Shown here one piece after another: positions 48,556 through 58,617 of a stretch of DNA of 64,000 nucleotides. The first letter of the stretch is position 1, and the number at the start of each line of letters is the position of its first letter. This DNA is from Arcanobacterium pluranimalium (GTDB lineage: Bacteria > Actinomycetota > Actinomycetes > Actinomycetales > Actinomycetaceae): positions 806,001-870,000 of the forward strand of contig NZ_JAFBCS010000001.1 in the NCBI RefSeq assembly GCF_016907845.1, in the 5' to 3' direction. The notes below the pieces were generated by a model that saw only the letters and a list, made by a program, of their open reading frames with translations, did not search any database and was not told the origin of the DNA. Made by a program: the position numbers and the translations under genes.

Positions 48556-50439
48556 GTGGCTGCCATAACGTCAGACGCAAAACGACTTGGAATTTTCTTT
48601 TTCTACGATTCGCAGGGAATCGTCGATGATTACGTCGACGTCTTGCTCGCGGATATGAAAAAGAATCTCAGCGAACTGGCGATTGTGGTTAATGGCTATT
48701 TGGCACCGAAAAGCTATGCGAAGCTTCGCAAGTTTAGCTCGAACGTGATCGTGCGCGACAACCAGGGATTCGACGTCTGGGCCTACAAGACGATGCTCGA
48801 GCACTACGGTTGGGATAAGCTCGCCGAATTCGATGAGGTTGTCCTCTTCAACGCCACTATTATGGGACCGGTTTATCCCTTTGAGGAGATGTTCTCCTCA
48901 ATGGCAAGCCGCGATCTTGATTTCTGGGGCGTTACTACCTACCACTATTATCCTGGCGATCCGTTTGGAACTATGCCAGAGGGATACATTCCAACGCATT
49001 TGCAGTCGCACTTCCATGCCTACCGCAAATCTTTGGTGACGAGCAAGGAATTCCAAGAGTACTGGGACACCATGCCGATGATCGTCTCCTACACCGATTC
49101 GGTGGGCAAGCATGAAGCGCCTTTCACGCAGCGTTTTGAACGTTTGGGATTCAAGTGGGAGTCCTATGTGGATACGTCTGATTTGGCGGATTTTACCAAT
49201 CAGCCGATCGTGTTCGCGGCCAAGAAATTGCTTGAGGAAAAGCGCTGCCCGATTTTCAAGCGCAGGTCCTTCTTCCATGATTACGACGACGTTCTCAACC
49301 AGTCCGTTGGAAACGCCACGATGGATTTGTATGAGTACCTGCGCGATCACACTGATTTTGACACCAACCTGATCTGGAACAACGTATTGCGCACGTTGAA
49401 TATGGCTGATCTGGTACGAAATGCCAAGCTCAACTATGTGCTCTCGGACGCTGTTACTTCCTATGATATTGCGGCATCCAAACAGCGTGTAGCGCTTATC
49501 TTGCACGTTTATTACATGGATTTGCTCGAGCAGACGCTCAATTATGCGTGCTCTATGCCAGAAGGCTCCGATATTATCGTGACGGTAGCCGGTGAAGATA
49601 AAGCTGCTCAGGTGCGCCAAGCCTGTGAGGGTCTGCCATATAACGTGCAAGTGCGGTTGATCGAGAACGTTGGACGTGATGTGAGTGCACTTTTGGTGGG
49701 CGTTAAAGACATCATCAACGACTACGACATCGTCTGCTTTGCCCACGATAAGAAAGTCACGCAGCTAACCCCGCACTCAAAGGGCGATGGTTTTGCACTT
49801 AAGTGCTTTGAAAATATCTTGGCTTCCAAAGAGTTTGTTGCGAATGTGATTGAGAAATTCGAGCAAGAGCCACGGCTTGGTCTCATGGCTCCAACTGCAC
49901 CAAACCATGCAGAGTACTTCTTGCCGTATGCCAACGGCTGGGGGCCAAACTTTGATAATACCCGCAGGCTCTTGAAAGATATGAATATCGAGGTGCCTTT
50001 GGATTCGAGCAAGGAGCCGATTGCTCCACTTGGTACGATGTTCTGGTTTAGACCACAAGCTCTCAAGCCGCTCTTTGATTTGGATTGGCAGTGGGAAGAC
50101 TTCCCACCAGAACCAAATAACATCGACGGCACATTGCTTCACGCAGTGGAGCGTGCCTACGGCTACACAGCTCAAGGTTCAGGCTATTTCTGCGCGTGGG
50201 TGTTCTCCTCAACATTTGCTCGGATTGAACTCACGAACCTCTCGCATGAATTGCAGCAGTTCTCTTATGCTTCTGCGGTGCGTTTTGGGGGCGGTACTGC
50301 TTTTGACATGCTGCGGGCACTCAAGTCTGGAAGCGTCGTCAAAACGAAGATTCGCCGCGTGTTGAGCGTCGTTGTGCCCAATAAGTTGCATGCTCCTGCA
50401 TGGCGCGTTTATCGGAAAGTGCGAGGAGTTATTCGATGA
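48556..50439 (+). CDS. RgpF-family rhamnan-synthesis glycosyltransferase
   Basis: A 627-residue protein of the rhamnan synthesis F family. The N-terminal block LGIFFFYDSQGIVDDYVD, VRDNQGFDVWAYKTML and FDEVVLFNATIMGPVYP is characteristic. A second half begins near residue 310 with VALILHVYYMDLLEQTL and contains ENVGRDVSALLVG and CFAHDKKVTQL. In streptococci RgpF elongates the rhamnose polymer of the wall polysaccharide. The GTG start has GAGGAG upstream. The stop overlaps the next start by four bases (ATGA). Polyrhamnose synthesis is a family inference. Confidence 0.88.
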   Translation: MAAITSDAKRLGIFFFYDSQGIVDDYVDVLLADMKKNLSELAIVVNGYLAPKSYAKLRKFSSNVIVRDNQGFDVWAYKTMLEHYGWDKLAEFDEVVLFNATIMGPVYPFEEMFSSMASRDLDFWGVTTYHYYPGDPFGTMPEGYIPTHLQSHFHAYRKSLVTSKEFQEYWDTMPMIVSYTDSVGKHEAPFTQRFERLGFKWESYVDTSDLADFTNQPIVFAAKKLLEEKRCPIFKRRSFFHDYDDVLNQSVGNATMDLYEYLRDHTDFDTNLIWNNVLRTLNMADLVRNAKLNYVLSDAVTSYDIAASKQRVALILHVYYMDLLEQTLNYACSMPEGSDIIVTVAGEDKAAQVRQACEGLPYNVQVRLIENVGRDVSALLVGVKDIINDYDIVCFAHDKKVTQLTPHSKGDGFALKCFENILASKEFVANVIEKFEQEPRLGLMAPTAPNHAEYFLPYANGWGPNFDNTRRLLKDMNIEVPLDSSKEPIAPLGTMFWFRPQALKPLFDLDWQWEDFPPEPNNIDGTLLHAVERAYGYTAQGSGYFCAWVFSSTFARIELTNLSHELQQFSYASAVRFGGGTAFDMLRALKSGSVVKTKIRRVLSVVVPNKLHAPAWRVYRKVRGVIR

Positions 50440-52526
50440 CGCTTACCTCAAACCACGCAACAGGTATGCCAGCTGCGCGACCAAAAAAACGCATATTTTA
50501 TTTGGACTTTATTCGCGCGCTCTCTGTGCTAATTATTGTCCTCACGCATTTTAATAATCCATTCCTTGCCAACAACGGCTACCTGCTAACTAACACTCCG
50601 TTTGGTATTTATGTTGGCGGGCTTGGCGTTTCGGTTTTTTTGATCATTTCTAGCGCTGGTCTAACGATTTCTTATAAGCGCCCGATCAACCTGAAGCGGT
50701 ATTTTAAAAAGCGTTTCCTCAACATCTACCCTATGTTCTGGATTGCGTGGATTGTTGCGTTTGTGTTCTTCCGGTTTATCTACGGCACGCAGTCGATTGG
50801 CCACGGGCCTATCGAAACATTACCGCTAACTATTTTGGGTTTCGACGGTCTTGCGGCGCTCTTCGGAATGCGCACGATGTTTATCGTCGGTGAGTGGTTT
50901 TTGGGGTTTATCATCATCTATTATTTGATATTCCCGCTGCTCCTCTGGGCTATTGACCGGCGCCCTGCGATTTCGGCTCTGGCGATTATTGCTATTAACG
51001 TCGGATCGCTCTACGCGCTCACCCATTACCAGCACACGTTTGAACCATCAGCTATGATTCCGGTTCGTTTAATTGAGCTTGCATTTGGAATCTACTTCGC
51101 AAAATATGTCAAACATGTAGCGTGGTACTGGTCAATTCCAACGGTTTTCATTTTGCTTGTAGGTGCGGCTTTCCCCGATCTTCAGGAGAATCTCACGACG
51201 GCGATAGTCGGGCCAGCGTTCTTTGTTTTGCTTGCGATTATCGGGCAGCAATTGGATAACAGGTTCGTGCGGCTTCCGGTATCTCTCATATCGAAATATT
51301 CTTATGCGGTGTTCTTGACGCATCACGTTATCATTTTGTGTGCATTTATGACCGTGAATGTTCCAGCATTATCGCAGCTATACAAGTGGGTGCTTTTTAT
51401 CGGCCTCAACCTCGTTATTTTTGTGGTCTCGGTGGTGCTCTTCCACGTCAATGATTACGTCGTCAAGGGTTTTAGCGCGGTGTTTAAGAAGCTTAAACCG
51501 AGTAGAGATGCGGCCGTTCCGGCGCGGGAAACGGTGGCGAGCGACGACGTGCGCTCAGGGGCGAATGCTGCGCCGGCGTCGTCGGTGGCTAATTCGGAAG
51601 GAAATGAAGCCGACATGCGACCTGACTTCGCGAATGCCCAAGAACGCTTCGAGTGGCTTGACCAGCAAAACCTCAAGCCGGTTGTGCCGAAGGCCGGATT
51701 TTTTACCGGCACGATAGCTTCGTACCGCGAAATCTGGAATCACCGCGGGTTGCTCTCGCTTTTTGCGAAACGTGAATTGAAATCGCGCTATAAAGATTCC
51801 ACGCTCGGCTACTTGTGGACCTTGGTGCGGCCGCTAATCAACTTGTTGATTTACTATTTTGCGATTGGAAAGGTGCTTGGCGCGCAGCGGGCTATTCCTG
51901 ACTTCGCCATCTACGTTTTTGCAGGACTGACGGCGTGGGGTCTCTTTGCTGCGATCGTTTCGGGATCGACGTCATCAATTTTGGCAAATGCGGGTATCGT
52001 GAAGAAAGTATTTTTGCCACGCGAATTGTTCCCGCTCACGTCCACAGCGTCTGCACTGGTAGATTTTGTGTCTCAGATGGCGATCTTGCTTTTGGCTGCC
52101 ACAATTATTAGAGATATCAATCTGCGCAATTTTGTGATTTACGTGCCGATTTCCCTGCTCGTGGTAGTGGTGTGGGCGCTCGCATTTGGTTTGATTCTCG
52201 CGGCCTTGAACGTTTACATGCGCGATATTCAGTATTTGGTAGAAGTCGCGATAATGATTGGTTTTTGGCTCACTCCGAGCGTCTACTCTTTTGCGATGAT
52301 CGCGGATTGGGCATCGCCAATCATCACTAAACTGTATCTACTCAACCCTGCCACGATTGCAGTTATGGGATTCCAAAAGGGTACGTGGGCTGCGGGCGAG
52401 GCTGCGATTTGGCCCTCTGAGCTCTTCGATAGATTGGCGATTATGCTGATCGTTGGAATCGTAGTGCTGTTTATCGCCCAAAGAATCTTTGCAGTGCTGC
52501 AGCGGAATTTTGCCCAGGAGATGTGA
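50436..52526 (+). CDS. Fusion: acyltransferase-3 domain plus Wzm-type ABC-2 permease
   Basis: One uninterrupted 696-residue membrane protein. Residues about 20-345 form an acyltransferase-3 domain with some ten helices and the conserved Arg and His in LDFIRALSVLIIVLTHF. A hydrophilic linker of about 80 residues (348-425) has a low-complexity part (GANAAPASSVANSEGNEAD). From about 428 an ABC-2 polysaccharide-export permease follows: LFAKRELKSRYKDSTLGYLW, then six helices including GIVKKVFLPRELFPL. The ATG at 50436 has AGGAG upstream. It is coupled to RgpF before it and the Wzt-type ATPase after it (TGATG). Acylation and export of the same glycan is the obvious inference. Confidence 0.88.
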   Translation: MTLTSNHATGMPAARPKKRIFYLDFIRALSVLIIVLTHFNNPFLANNGYLLTNTPFGIYVGGLGVSVFLIISSAGLTISYKRPINLKRYFKKRFLNIYPMFWIAWIVAFVFFRFIYGTQSIGHGPIETLPLTILGFDGLAALFGMRTMFIVGEWFLGFIIIYYLIFPLLLWAIDRRPAISALAIIAINVGSLYALTHYQHTFEPSAMIPVRLIELAFGIYFAKYVKHVAWYWSIPTVFILLVGAAFPDLQENLTTAIVGPAFFVLLAIIGQQLDNRFVRLPVSLISKYSYAVFLTHHVIILCAFMTVNVPALSQLYKWVLFIGLNLVIFVVSVVLFHVNDYVVKGFSAVFKKLKPSRDAAVPARETVASDDVRSGANAAPASSVANSEGNEADMRPDFANAQERFEWLDQQNLKPVVPKAGFFTGTIASYREIWNHRGLLSLFAKRELKSRYKDSTLGYLWTLVRPLINLLIYYFAIGKVLGAQRAIPDFAIYVFAGLTAWGLFAAIVSGSTSSILANAGIVKKVFLPRELFPLTSTASALVDFVSQMAILLLAATIIRDINLRNFVIYVPISLLVVVVWALAFGLILAALNVYMRDIQYLVEVAIMIGFWLTPSVYSFAMIADWASPIITKLYLLNPATIAVMGFQKGTWAAGEAAIWPSELFDRLAIMLIVGIVVLFIAQRIFAVLQRNFAQEM

Positions 52527-53722
52527 TGGACATTCGACCTGACGTTATTGAAATTGATCGAGTCGCAAAGAAATTTGTGATTCATAAAGATAAATCTCTC
52601 AAAGAGCGAGTAGTCAATGCTCGCCGCTCCAAGACGTACAAAGAAGAGTACTGGGCGCTCGATGACGTGAGTTTTGCTATCAAAGCAGGACAATCGATTG
52701 GTTTGGTCGGCCCGAACGGTTCAGGGAAATCCACACTTTTAAAAGTTATCGGTGGGATTCTTTCGCCTGATCGGGGGGAAGTGCGCACCAGAGGAAGAAT
52801 CGCGGCGCTGCTCGAATTGGGTGCGGGTTTTCATCCTGATCTCACTGGTCGCGATAACGTCTATCTCAATGGCGCAATTTTAGGTTTATCTCGCGCGGAA
52901 ATTGATCGCAGTTTCCAAGATATCGTCGACTTTTCCGGCATTGGAGAGTTCATCGATACGCAGGTGAAATTTTATTCCTCGGGAATGTATGTGCGTTTGG
53001 CTTTCTCTGTGGCGGTGCACTCGGATCCCGACATTTTGCTTGTTGACGAAGTTCTCGCTGTGGGCGATGAGCCTTTCCAAAAGAAGTGTATGGATAAGAT
53101 TCGGCAGTTCCAACAAGAGGGAAGATCCATTATTCTCGTATCTCACTCGGCAGCGCAGATCGTTGACGTGTGTGATTCTGCGGTAGTGCTGCAATCTGGA
53201 AAGCTCGTTTACTCTGGTACGGCACGCGATTCAATGAAGTACTTGCACCAGATGTATCAGAAAGCGGCAGCTATTTCACGAAATCAAGCAATTGATGAGG
53301 ACGCTATGAAAATCGTTGATGTTGCTTTCCACAAGCTTGGTGCCCAGGGCGAGGGGCAATCGACGTTCACTCCTGGCGACGATCTCACAGTGAAGGTGCA
53401 ATTGCGTGCCATTGCACCTGTGATTACAGATTATGATCTGGTTCTTTCGATTGAGTCGGTAGCTGGCCAACATATCGTTTCGATGGACACTCGGAAGATG
53501 GACATCACATTGCCGCATTTTTCTGCGACAAAGGCGATAGATATTGATTTACCGAATCTCAATCTCGGCTTGGGTGATTACCGAATTGAAGTTTTGCTGC
53601 TTGATTCAAACGGTTATCAGGTGGATTCGTTGCGTACAGAGGATTTATTGCAGGTTCGAGGAGAATCAGTGACCAGCGGAGTTATTAGCGTCAAGCCGCG
53701 ATTGACCGTTGCTGGGGAATAG
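52526..53722 (+). CDS. Wzt-type polysaccharide ABC transporter ATPase with C-terminal domain
   Basis: A 398-residue cytoplasmic ATPase. Walker A GPNGSGKST, signature YSSGMYVRLAFS and Walker B ILLVDEVLAVGD are intact, with the ELGAGFHPDLTGRDNVYLNG segment typical of polysaccharide exporters. Residues from about 255 form a beta-rich C-terminal domain resembling the carbohydrate-binding domain of Wzt, which in O9a-type systems recognises the modified chain end. ATG 52526 has AGGAG five bases away. It powers the upstream fused permease. Confidence 0.92.
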   Translation: MDIRPDVIEIDRVAKKFVIHKDKSLKERVVNARRSKTYKEEYWALDDVSFAIKAGQSIGLVGPNGSGKSTLLKVIGGILSPDRGEVRTRGRIAALLELGAGFHPDLTGRDNVYLNGAILGLSRAEIDRSFQDIVDFSGIGEFIDTQVKFYSSGMYVRLAFSVAVHSDPDILLVDEVLAVGDEPFQKKCMDKIRQFQQEGRSIILVSHSAAQIVDVCDSAVVLQSGKLVYSGTARDSMKYLHQMYQKAAAISRNQAIDEDAMKIVDVAFHKLGAQGEGQSTFTPGDDLTVKVQLRAIAPVITDYDLVLSIESVAGQHIVSMDTRKMDITLPHFSATKAIDIDLPNLNLGLGDYRIEVLLLDSNGYQVDSLRTEDLLQVRGESVTSGVISVKPRLTVAGE

Positions 53723-53763
53723 AGTCTGCGATTTGTGCAGGTTGAAAGGTTGAAAAGGAAAAC

Positions 53764-54861
53764 ATGAAGAAGAAAGTCAGTGTAGTAATTCCTTGCTATA
53801 ACGAGGAGAAAAGCGTACGAGATATGCATTCGCGGCTTGTGTCGGTTTTTTCTCAATTGCCTAAATATGATTTTGACATCGTATTTGTTGACGATTATTC
53901 CACCGATGAAACCCGCAGCATTATCCGTCAGCTGGCTCAGGAGGATTCGCGCGTACGTGGAGTGTTCAACGCACGCAATTTCGGTTTTCACCGGAACGTG
54001 TTCCAATCCCTGACCTATGCCCTGGAAACCGGAGCCGATGCGGCATTCATGCTCTTTGGCGATCTGCAAGATCCACCGGAAAATCTGCCTCAGTTTATCG
54101 AGCAGTGGGAAGTAGGCTTCAAAGTAGTCGTAGGACAGCGTCGCTCTTCGGACGAACGCCATATTATGAAGTTCAGCCGATGGCTGTACTACAAGGTTAT
54201 TGACTGGTTTGCTGAGACGAATCAGATTTCTGCTTTCACTGGATACGGGCTCTACGATAAGGAATTCTTGAATATCCTCGCAGAAATCGGCGATATTCAG
54301 CCTTTCTTCAAGGCGGTTGTTGCAGAATATGGTTTGTCTACAGCGATTGTCAAATACGATCAAGCTAAGAGCTCACGTGGAAAATCAAACTTCAATTTCT
54401 TAAAGAACTACGACTTCGCAATGCAAGGCATTACGTCGTCTGCCAAGCTATTGATGCGTCTGGCGACTTTCATTGCGGCAGCGATTGCACTTATTTGCAT
54501 TGCCCTGACCGTCTTTGTGTTCGTGCGAAAAATCGCCGATTGGAATGCTTATCCGGTGGGTGAAGCTTCGCGGACGATCGGGATTTTCTTCCTCGGAGCG
54601 ATCCAACTTTTCTTCATTGGCATTCTTGGGGAATACATTTTGACGATCAACGGTAGGGTTGTGCGCAAGCCGCGAGTCGTGGTTGGTGAACGAGTCAATT
54701 TCGGCCCGCAAGCCTTGCATGTGCATGAAGGTACTGTTCGCAACGATTTGGCTCACGACGACGAAGGCTTGCGTACCGCTGCAGTCACCGAAGATATTGG
54801 GCAACCTGCGAGCGCAAAGACACAGAGTGTAAACAGCGAAACTGAAAAAGAACTATCTTGA
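53764..54861 (+). CDS. GtrB/DPM1-type polyprenyl-phosphate glycosyltransferase
   Basis: A 365-residue GT2 with VSVVIPCYNEEKSVRDM, VDDYSTDETR, FGDLQDPPE and two C-terminal transmembrane helices (about 240-265 and 280-305) of the GtrB/ArnC topology. It should move a sugar (often glucose) from a nucleotide donor to undecaprenyl phosphate on the cytoplasmic face. A cytoplasmic tail of about 50 polar residues follows. The TTG start of gtrA overlaps its stop. Confidence 0.88.
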   Translation: MKKKVSVVIPCYNEEKSVRDMHSRLVSVFSQLPKYDFDIVFVDDYSTDETRSIIRQLAQEDSRVRGVFNARNFGFHRNVFQSLTYALETGADAAFMLFGDLQDPPENLPQFIEQWEVGFKVVVGQRRSSDERHIMKFSRWLYYKVIDWFAETNQISAFTGYGLYDKEFLNILAEIGDIQPFFKAVVAEYGLSTAIVKYDQAKSSRGKSNFNFLKNYDFAMQGITSSAKLLMRLATFIAAAIALICIALTVFVFVRKIADWNAYPVGEASRTIGIFFLGAIQLFFIGILGEYILTINGRVVRKPRVVVGERVNFGPQALHVHEGTVRNDLAHDDEGLRTAAVTEDIGQPASAKTQSVNSETEKELS

Positions 54862-55274
54862 ACACCGTAAAATTTTACGAATTCGTCAGGCAGTTTAGCC
54901 GTTTTTTGGTAGTAGGCGGGCTATCTTTTTGCGTTGATTTTGGCTTATTTTTGCTACTGTTTTCTGTTGGCATGCCAAGAATTCCAGCAAATATTACGTC
55001 GTTTTCGGTGTCGCTTATCGTCAACTATATTCTGTCAAGAATGTTCGTATTTGAGGCAGCCAAAGATGTAAAAATTGCCAAAGAATTTACTGCCTACGTC
55101 GGTCTAAACGCAATAGCCTTGGGCTTAAATACTCTCATTCTTGAACTGTGTGTTACGTGGATTCACCTTTCGGCACCAGCTGGTAAAATTATCGCTACGG
55201 GAATTGTGCTCATATACAATTTCTTTTCTCGAAAAATGCTCATTGAAAAACTCTCGAAACGCAACAACAATTAG
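54858..55274 (+). CDS. GtrA-family putative flippase
   Basis: A 138-residue protein with four helices and the GtrA pattern FSRFLVVGGLSFCVDFGLF and FSVSLIVNYILSRMFVF. GtrA proteins are proposed to flip undecaprenyl-phosphate sugars. It starts at TTG in a four-base overlap with the GtrB-type gene. The next gene begins eight bases after its stop, so the three form one cassette. Confidence 0.88.
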   Translation: MNTVKFYEFVRQFSRFLVVGGLSFCVDFGLFLLLFSVGMPRIPANITSFSVSLIVNYILSRMFVFEAAKDVKIAKEFTAYVGLNAIALGLNTLILELCVTWIHLSAPAGKIIATGIVLIYNFFSRKMLIEKLSKRNNN

Positions 55275-55281
55275 GAACAAG

Positions 55282-57195
55282 ATGCCAACAGAAAAGTTAG
55301 ATCGCTTGCATGATCTTGGAAAACGCTTTGAAAACAACGTCGTTGAATCGCGTGTCGGATCTTATGTTCGCAATAGCTTCTCGCCGCGGATCGCCGATTG
55401 GTTTTTTGCAGGTGCGATTCTCGTATTCTCGTTCTTTACTTTCTTGTATGGCGATATTTTAGCCACTTATGAGCATTCTTTTAACTTTCTAGATGCGCTT
55501 TTTTCAGGGCATATTCGCGATTTCTATCAGCTTGCTATCGACCACAACAGTTTTGGGCATCCAGCAGTTTATGATTTCCCCATCTACCTGTTGTTTGGAC
55601 TATGGAATCTTCCGACCTACATCATTCATCATCTCACCGGATTTGATTATTTACAGTCCATCCCAGCGCTGCTGTGGCTCAAACTAGGAATCACGTTATG
55701 CGTCGTTTTGGCTGCGCGTGCTTGTGTATTGCTTGCACGAGATCTAGGCCTTTCTAAAGACCGCTCGAAATGGGTTGGCTTCTTTTTCCTCACCTCAATG
55801 ACTGTGGTTGTACCAGCTTTCGTGATCGTACAGTACGACATCATCATGGTACTGGTGGTTTTGTTCGGTTTACGTGCGTATTTGGCCGATAAGAATCTGA
55901 GCTTTGTCCTGTGGTTCATGCTAGCGAATACGCTGAAGCTCTTCTCGGTGTTCATTTTTATTCCACTGTTGTTGCTCAAGATAAAGAAATTGCGTTATGT
56001 GTTCGGTTATCTTGCGCTGGGAATGGCGGGTATCGTCTTTTCGCGGTTGTTGTATGCGGGAGATACTGCTTATAAGGCTTCAACGGCAGGTTTTTCTTCG
56101 GGTATGCTCAACCGCCTGACGGACGTCAAACTGCCGTGGTATCCGGATAGTCCTTACGGTATTCCACTGTTTGTGGTGGCAATTATCTTGATTGCAGTAT
56201 TCTCGTATGTGAAGCTCATCAATACGAAACGTGAGCTGGCAGTATGGACTGTCTATATCTGTTGCGCAGTATTTTTGGCATTCGTGTGCTTGGTTATTCT
56301 CAATCCATATTGGGCAATTCTCGTTGCGCCGTTCCTTTGCGTCATGACGTTCCTTAATAGGCGCTACTTGCTCTTGAATATTTTATTGGAAACCGGAATA
56401 AGCACCGCTGTGATGGTCGTGTATATCTTTGTTGGGTATCCAATTTACAATCGAAATATCCTTGATCGCTTGGTGTTTGGCCATGTTATTGAAGCTCCGG
56501 AAAAGCCGCGTTTTGGTGTTCCCACCCAGTTCCTCGCTGCTGTTGGTATCGATAAAACGATGGTTCCGTTTATCGTTGGGTTCCTCTTCGCTTGCGTCAT
56601 CGCTTTCTTGATCGTCAATTTCCCTTCGCGCATTTTGGCACAAGACGTTGAACTCCAGGCAGAGAAAGAAGATCGCGTGCCGCTGTCGGCGATATATTTC
56701 CACATGGCAGTACCGCTTGGCTTTATCTTGATGCTGCTTGTTATCTATATCGTGCCAGCGAAAGTACCTGCATATTCGGCAACATCTGAGCATCCAGTGC
56801 CAAGTGCTTCCAATCTGTTGGAGAAAAACGCACAGTTTACTGAAACCTTTGTGCCCTCACGCACCATTAACTCTCGCATTGTCGAGATAGGAATCGAGGC
56901 GTCGTCGGTAACGTGGATTGATTCTTCGCTCATTCACTTTGAGATCAAAGATAATACTGGGCAGGTTCTATTTGCTGCTGATACGCCTGCAAACATTATT
57001 GGCACTGGCGCGTTGACGGTAAAGACAGACGGCTTTGTATTCGAGAAGGGTAAATCTTACCTGTTCAGCCTCTCTAGCGCACAGACAGAGGGTGCAGCGG
57101 CTTATGTGCTTATGAATAAGCAGCGTGATGAATTTGTCTCCACTGAAAATGGCGTGGAGGTCAAAGGGGACTGGTCGATTCAAATCTTTGAATAA
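55282..57195 (+). CDS. Multi-spanning glycosyltransferase-like protein of the Gtr cassette
   Basis: A 637-residue membrane protein from ATG 55282 (AGGAA upstream). It has about ten to twelve predicted helices and an extracytoplasmic C-terminal domain of about 130 residues (from about 505). Early acidic residues after the first helix and the FGHPAVYDFPIYLLFG loop resemble GT-C enzymes that take polyprenyl-phosphate sugars. By position it is the third, acceptor-specific component (GtrC role) with the GtrB and GtrA genes. I see no sequence hallmark defining its acceptor. Confidence 0.7.
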   Translation: MPTEKLDRLHDLGKRFENNVVESRVGSYVRNSFSPRIADWFFAGAILVFSFFTFLYGDILATYEHSFNFLDALFSGHIRDFYQLAIDHNSFGHPAVYDFPIYLLFGLWNLPTYIIHHLTGFDYLQSIPALLWLKLGITLCVVLAARACVLLARDLGLSKDRSKWVGFFFLTSMTVVVPAFVIVQYDIIMVLVVLFGLRAYLADKNLSFVLWFMLANTLKLFSVFIFIPLLLLKIKKLRYVFGYLALGMAGIVFSRLLYAGDTAYKASTAGFSSGMLNRLTDVKLPWYPDSPYGIPLFVVAIILIAVFSYVKLINTKRELAVWTVYICCAVFLAFVCLVILNPYWAILVAPFLCVMTFLNRRYLLLNILLETGISTAVMVVYIFVGYPIYNRNILDRLVFGHVIEAPEKPRFGVPTQFLAAVGIDKTMVPFIVGFLFACVIAFLIVNFPSRILAQDVELQAEKEDRVPLSAIYFHMAVPLGFILMLLVIYIVPAKVPAYSATSEHPVPSASNLLEKNAQFTETFVPSRTINSRIVEIGIEASSVTWIDSSLIHFEIKDNTGQVLFAADTPANIIGTGALTVKTDGFVFEKGKSYLFSLSSAQTEGAAAYVLMNKQRDEFVSTENGVEVKGDWSIQIFE

Positions 57196-57403
57196 GGCAA
57201 TTCAATCTGGTATCGCCTGAGCAATTTCTGAGCTGTGAGGCGCTGTACGGCTCTGCGCTGCCCAGTTTGACGCTTTGGAGATATGCAACAGTGTCTCTTC
57301 CATAGCGCGCGTGTTGCGCCGAGTTTGGTCAATGTTTCACGATTTAATTAAGTTGCTTGGTATACTGATACAGGTTTTTCTGAAAGAAAGAGAGTTGTGA
57401 ACA

Positions 57404-58471
57404 ATGAATAGTGTTGGCTATGCGCTCGTGACGGGCGGTGCGGGATTTATTGGAGCTGCACTATCCACATACCTTGCTGATCACTATTCGCGCGTGGTAG
57501 CTGTAGACAACCTTCTGCCACAAGTTCACCCAACTCAAGAACCTGCATATGGTTTTGACTCCCGCGTGGAACTCCTCGTGCAAGATATTCGTGACGACGA
57601 CGGTTGGGATCGTCTCTTGGATCAATACGGCGCGCCAGACGTCGTCGTGCATCTTGCTGCGGAAACGGGAACCGGACAGTCGCTGGAGTATTCGACGCGA
57701 CACACCTCTGTGAACGTCGTCGGCACCTCCGCAATGCTCGATGCATTCACTCGCCATAGCGTTGTACCAAACCGTTTCGTGTTGTGTTCCTCGCGTGCTG
57801 TCTACGGTGAAGGTGCTTGGCGCTACGTTGAAGGCGATAAATCTGGGGAACTCTTTTACCCAGGGATGCGCACAAAAGCAATGTTTGAAGCCCAGCAATG
57901 GGATTTCGCTCATGCTGAGCCAGTGGCGATGAACGGCGAATGTGTTGAGCGTCGCCCAGAGTCTGTTTATGGCGTTACGAAGAGCGCACAAGAAGATTTG
58001 ATTAAGATTTGGTGCGATGCTTTTGGCTCGGAAGTAGTTATTTTGCGCCTGCAAAACGTCTATGGAGTTGGCCAAACTCCGGATAACCCTTATACCGGAA
58101 TTATGTCGATCTTCTCCAAGATCGCGCAGGCAGGTCAGCAGATCCAGCTGTACGAGGACGGCGATGTGCGCCGAGATTTTGTAAATATCGACGACGTGCG
58201 TGATGCGTGCATTACCGCTCTCGAAGTGGAGTCTGTGCCTTCGCATCCGATTGACATCGGCTCTGGACGCTATACAACCATTGCAGAGGCTGCTCAGATC
58301 ATTGCCGACTATTACGGTGCTCCTGAACCGGTTGTTACTGGGCAGTGGCGTCATGGCGACGTGCGCCATGCATGGGCTGATCCTGCACTAGCACGCGATT
58401 TGCTGGGCTTCACCTCACAGGTTGATCTTGCTACTGGTCTAAACCGACTGGCTGGCTGGATTGCAGGTTAA
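57404..58471 (+). CDS. NAD-dependent nucleotide-sugar epimerase
   Basis: Extended SDR of 355 residues. [28 protein letters not shown] and YxxxK in SVYGVTKSAQEDL are clear. LRLQNVYGVGQTPDNPYTGI and GDVRRDFVNIDDV match UDP-glucose/dTDP-hexose 4-epimerase relatives. It lies 208 bases after the Gtr cassette on the same strand and probably supplies a sugar donor to the cluster. The precise substrate is unknown. Confidence 0.82.
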   Translation: MNSVGYALVTGGAGFIGAALSTYLADHYSRVVAVDNLLPQVHPTQEPAYGFDSRVELLVQDIRDDDGWDRLLDQYGAPDVVVHLAAETGTGQSLEYSTRHTSVNVVGTSAMLDAFTRHSVVPNRFVLCSSRAVYGEGAWRYVEGDKSGELFYPGMRTKAMFEAQQWDFAHAEPVAMNGECVERRPESVYGVTKSAQEDLIKIWCDAFGSEVVILRLQNVYGVGQTPDNPYTGIMSIFSKIAQAGQQIQLYEDGDVRRDFVNIDDVRDACITALEVESVPSHPIDIGSGRYTTIAEAAQIIADYYGAPEPVVTGQWRHGDVRHAWADPALARDLLGFTSQVDLATGLNRLAGWIAG

Positions 58472-58617
58472 GACGGTGCGCTGGTTAGTGCAGCTCGTTG
58501 CCTAAATGCTGGCAGCGTGCCTGTGCATAGCGCCTTAAATGCTCAAATATCGCCCAACCAAATATTGCGCGTCCAAACAGTGCCTAAAATCCTCACTGGC
58601 ATCAAACGCTCAAAGGC

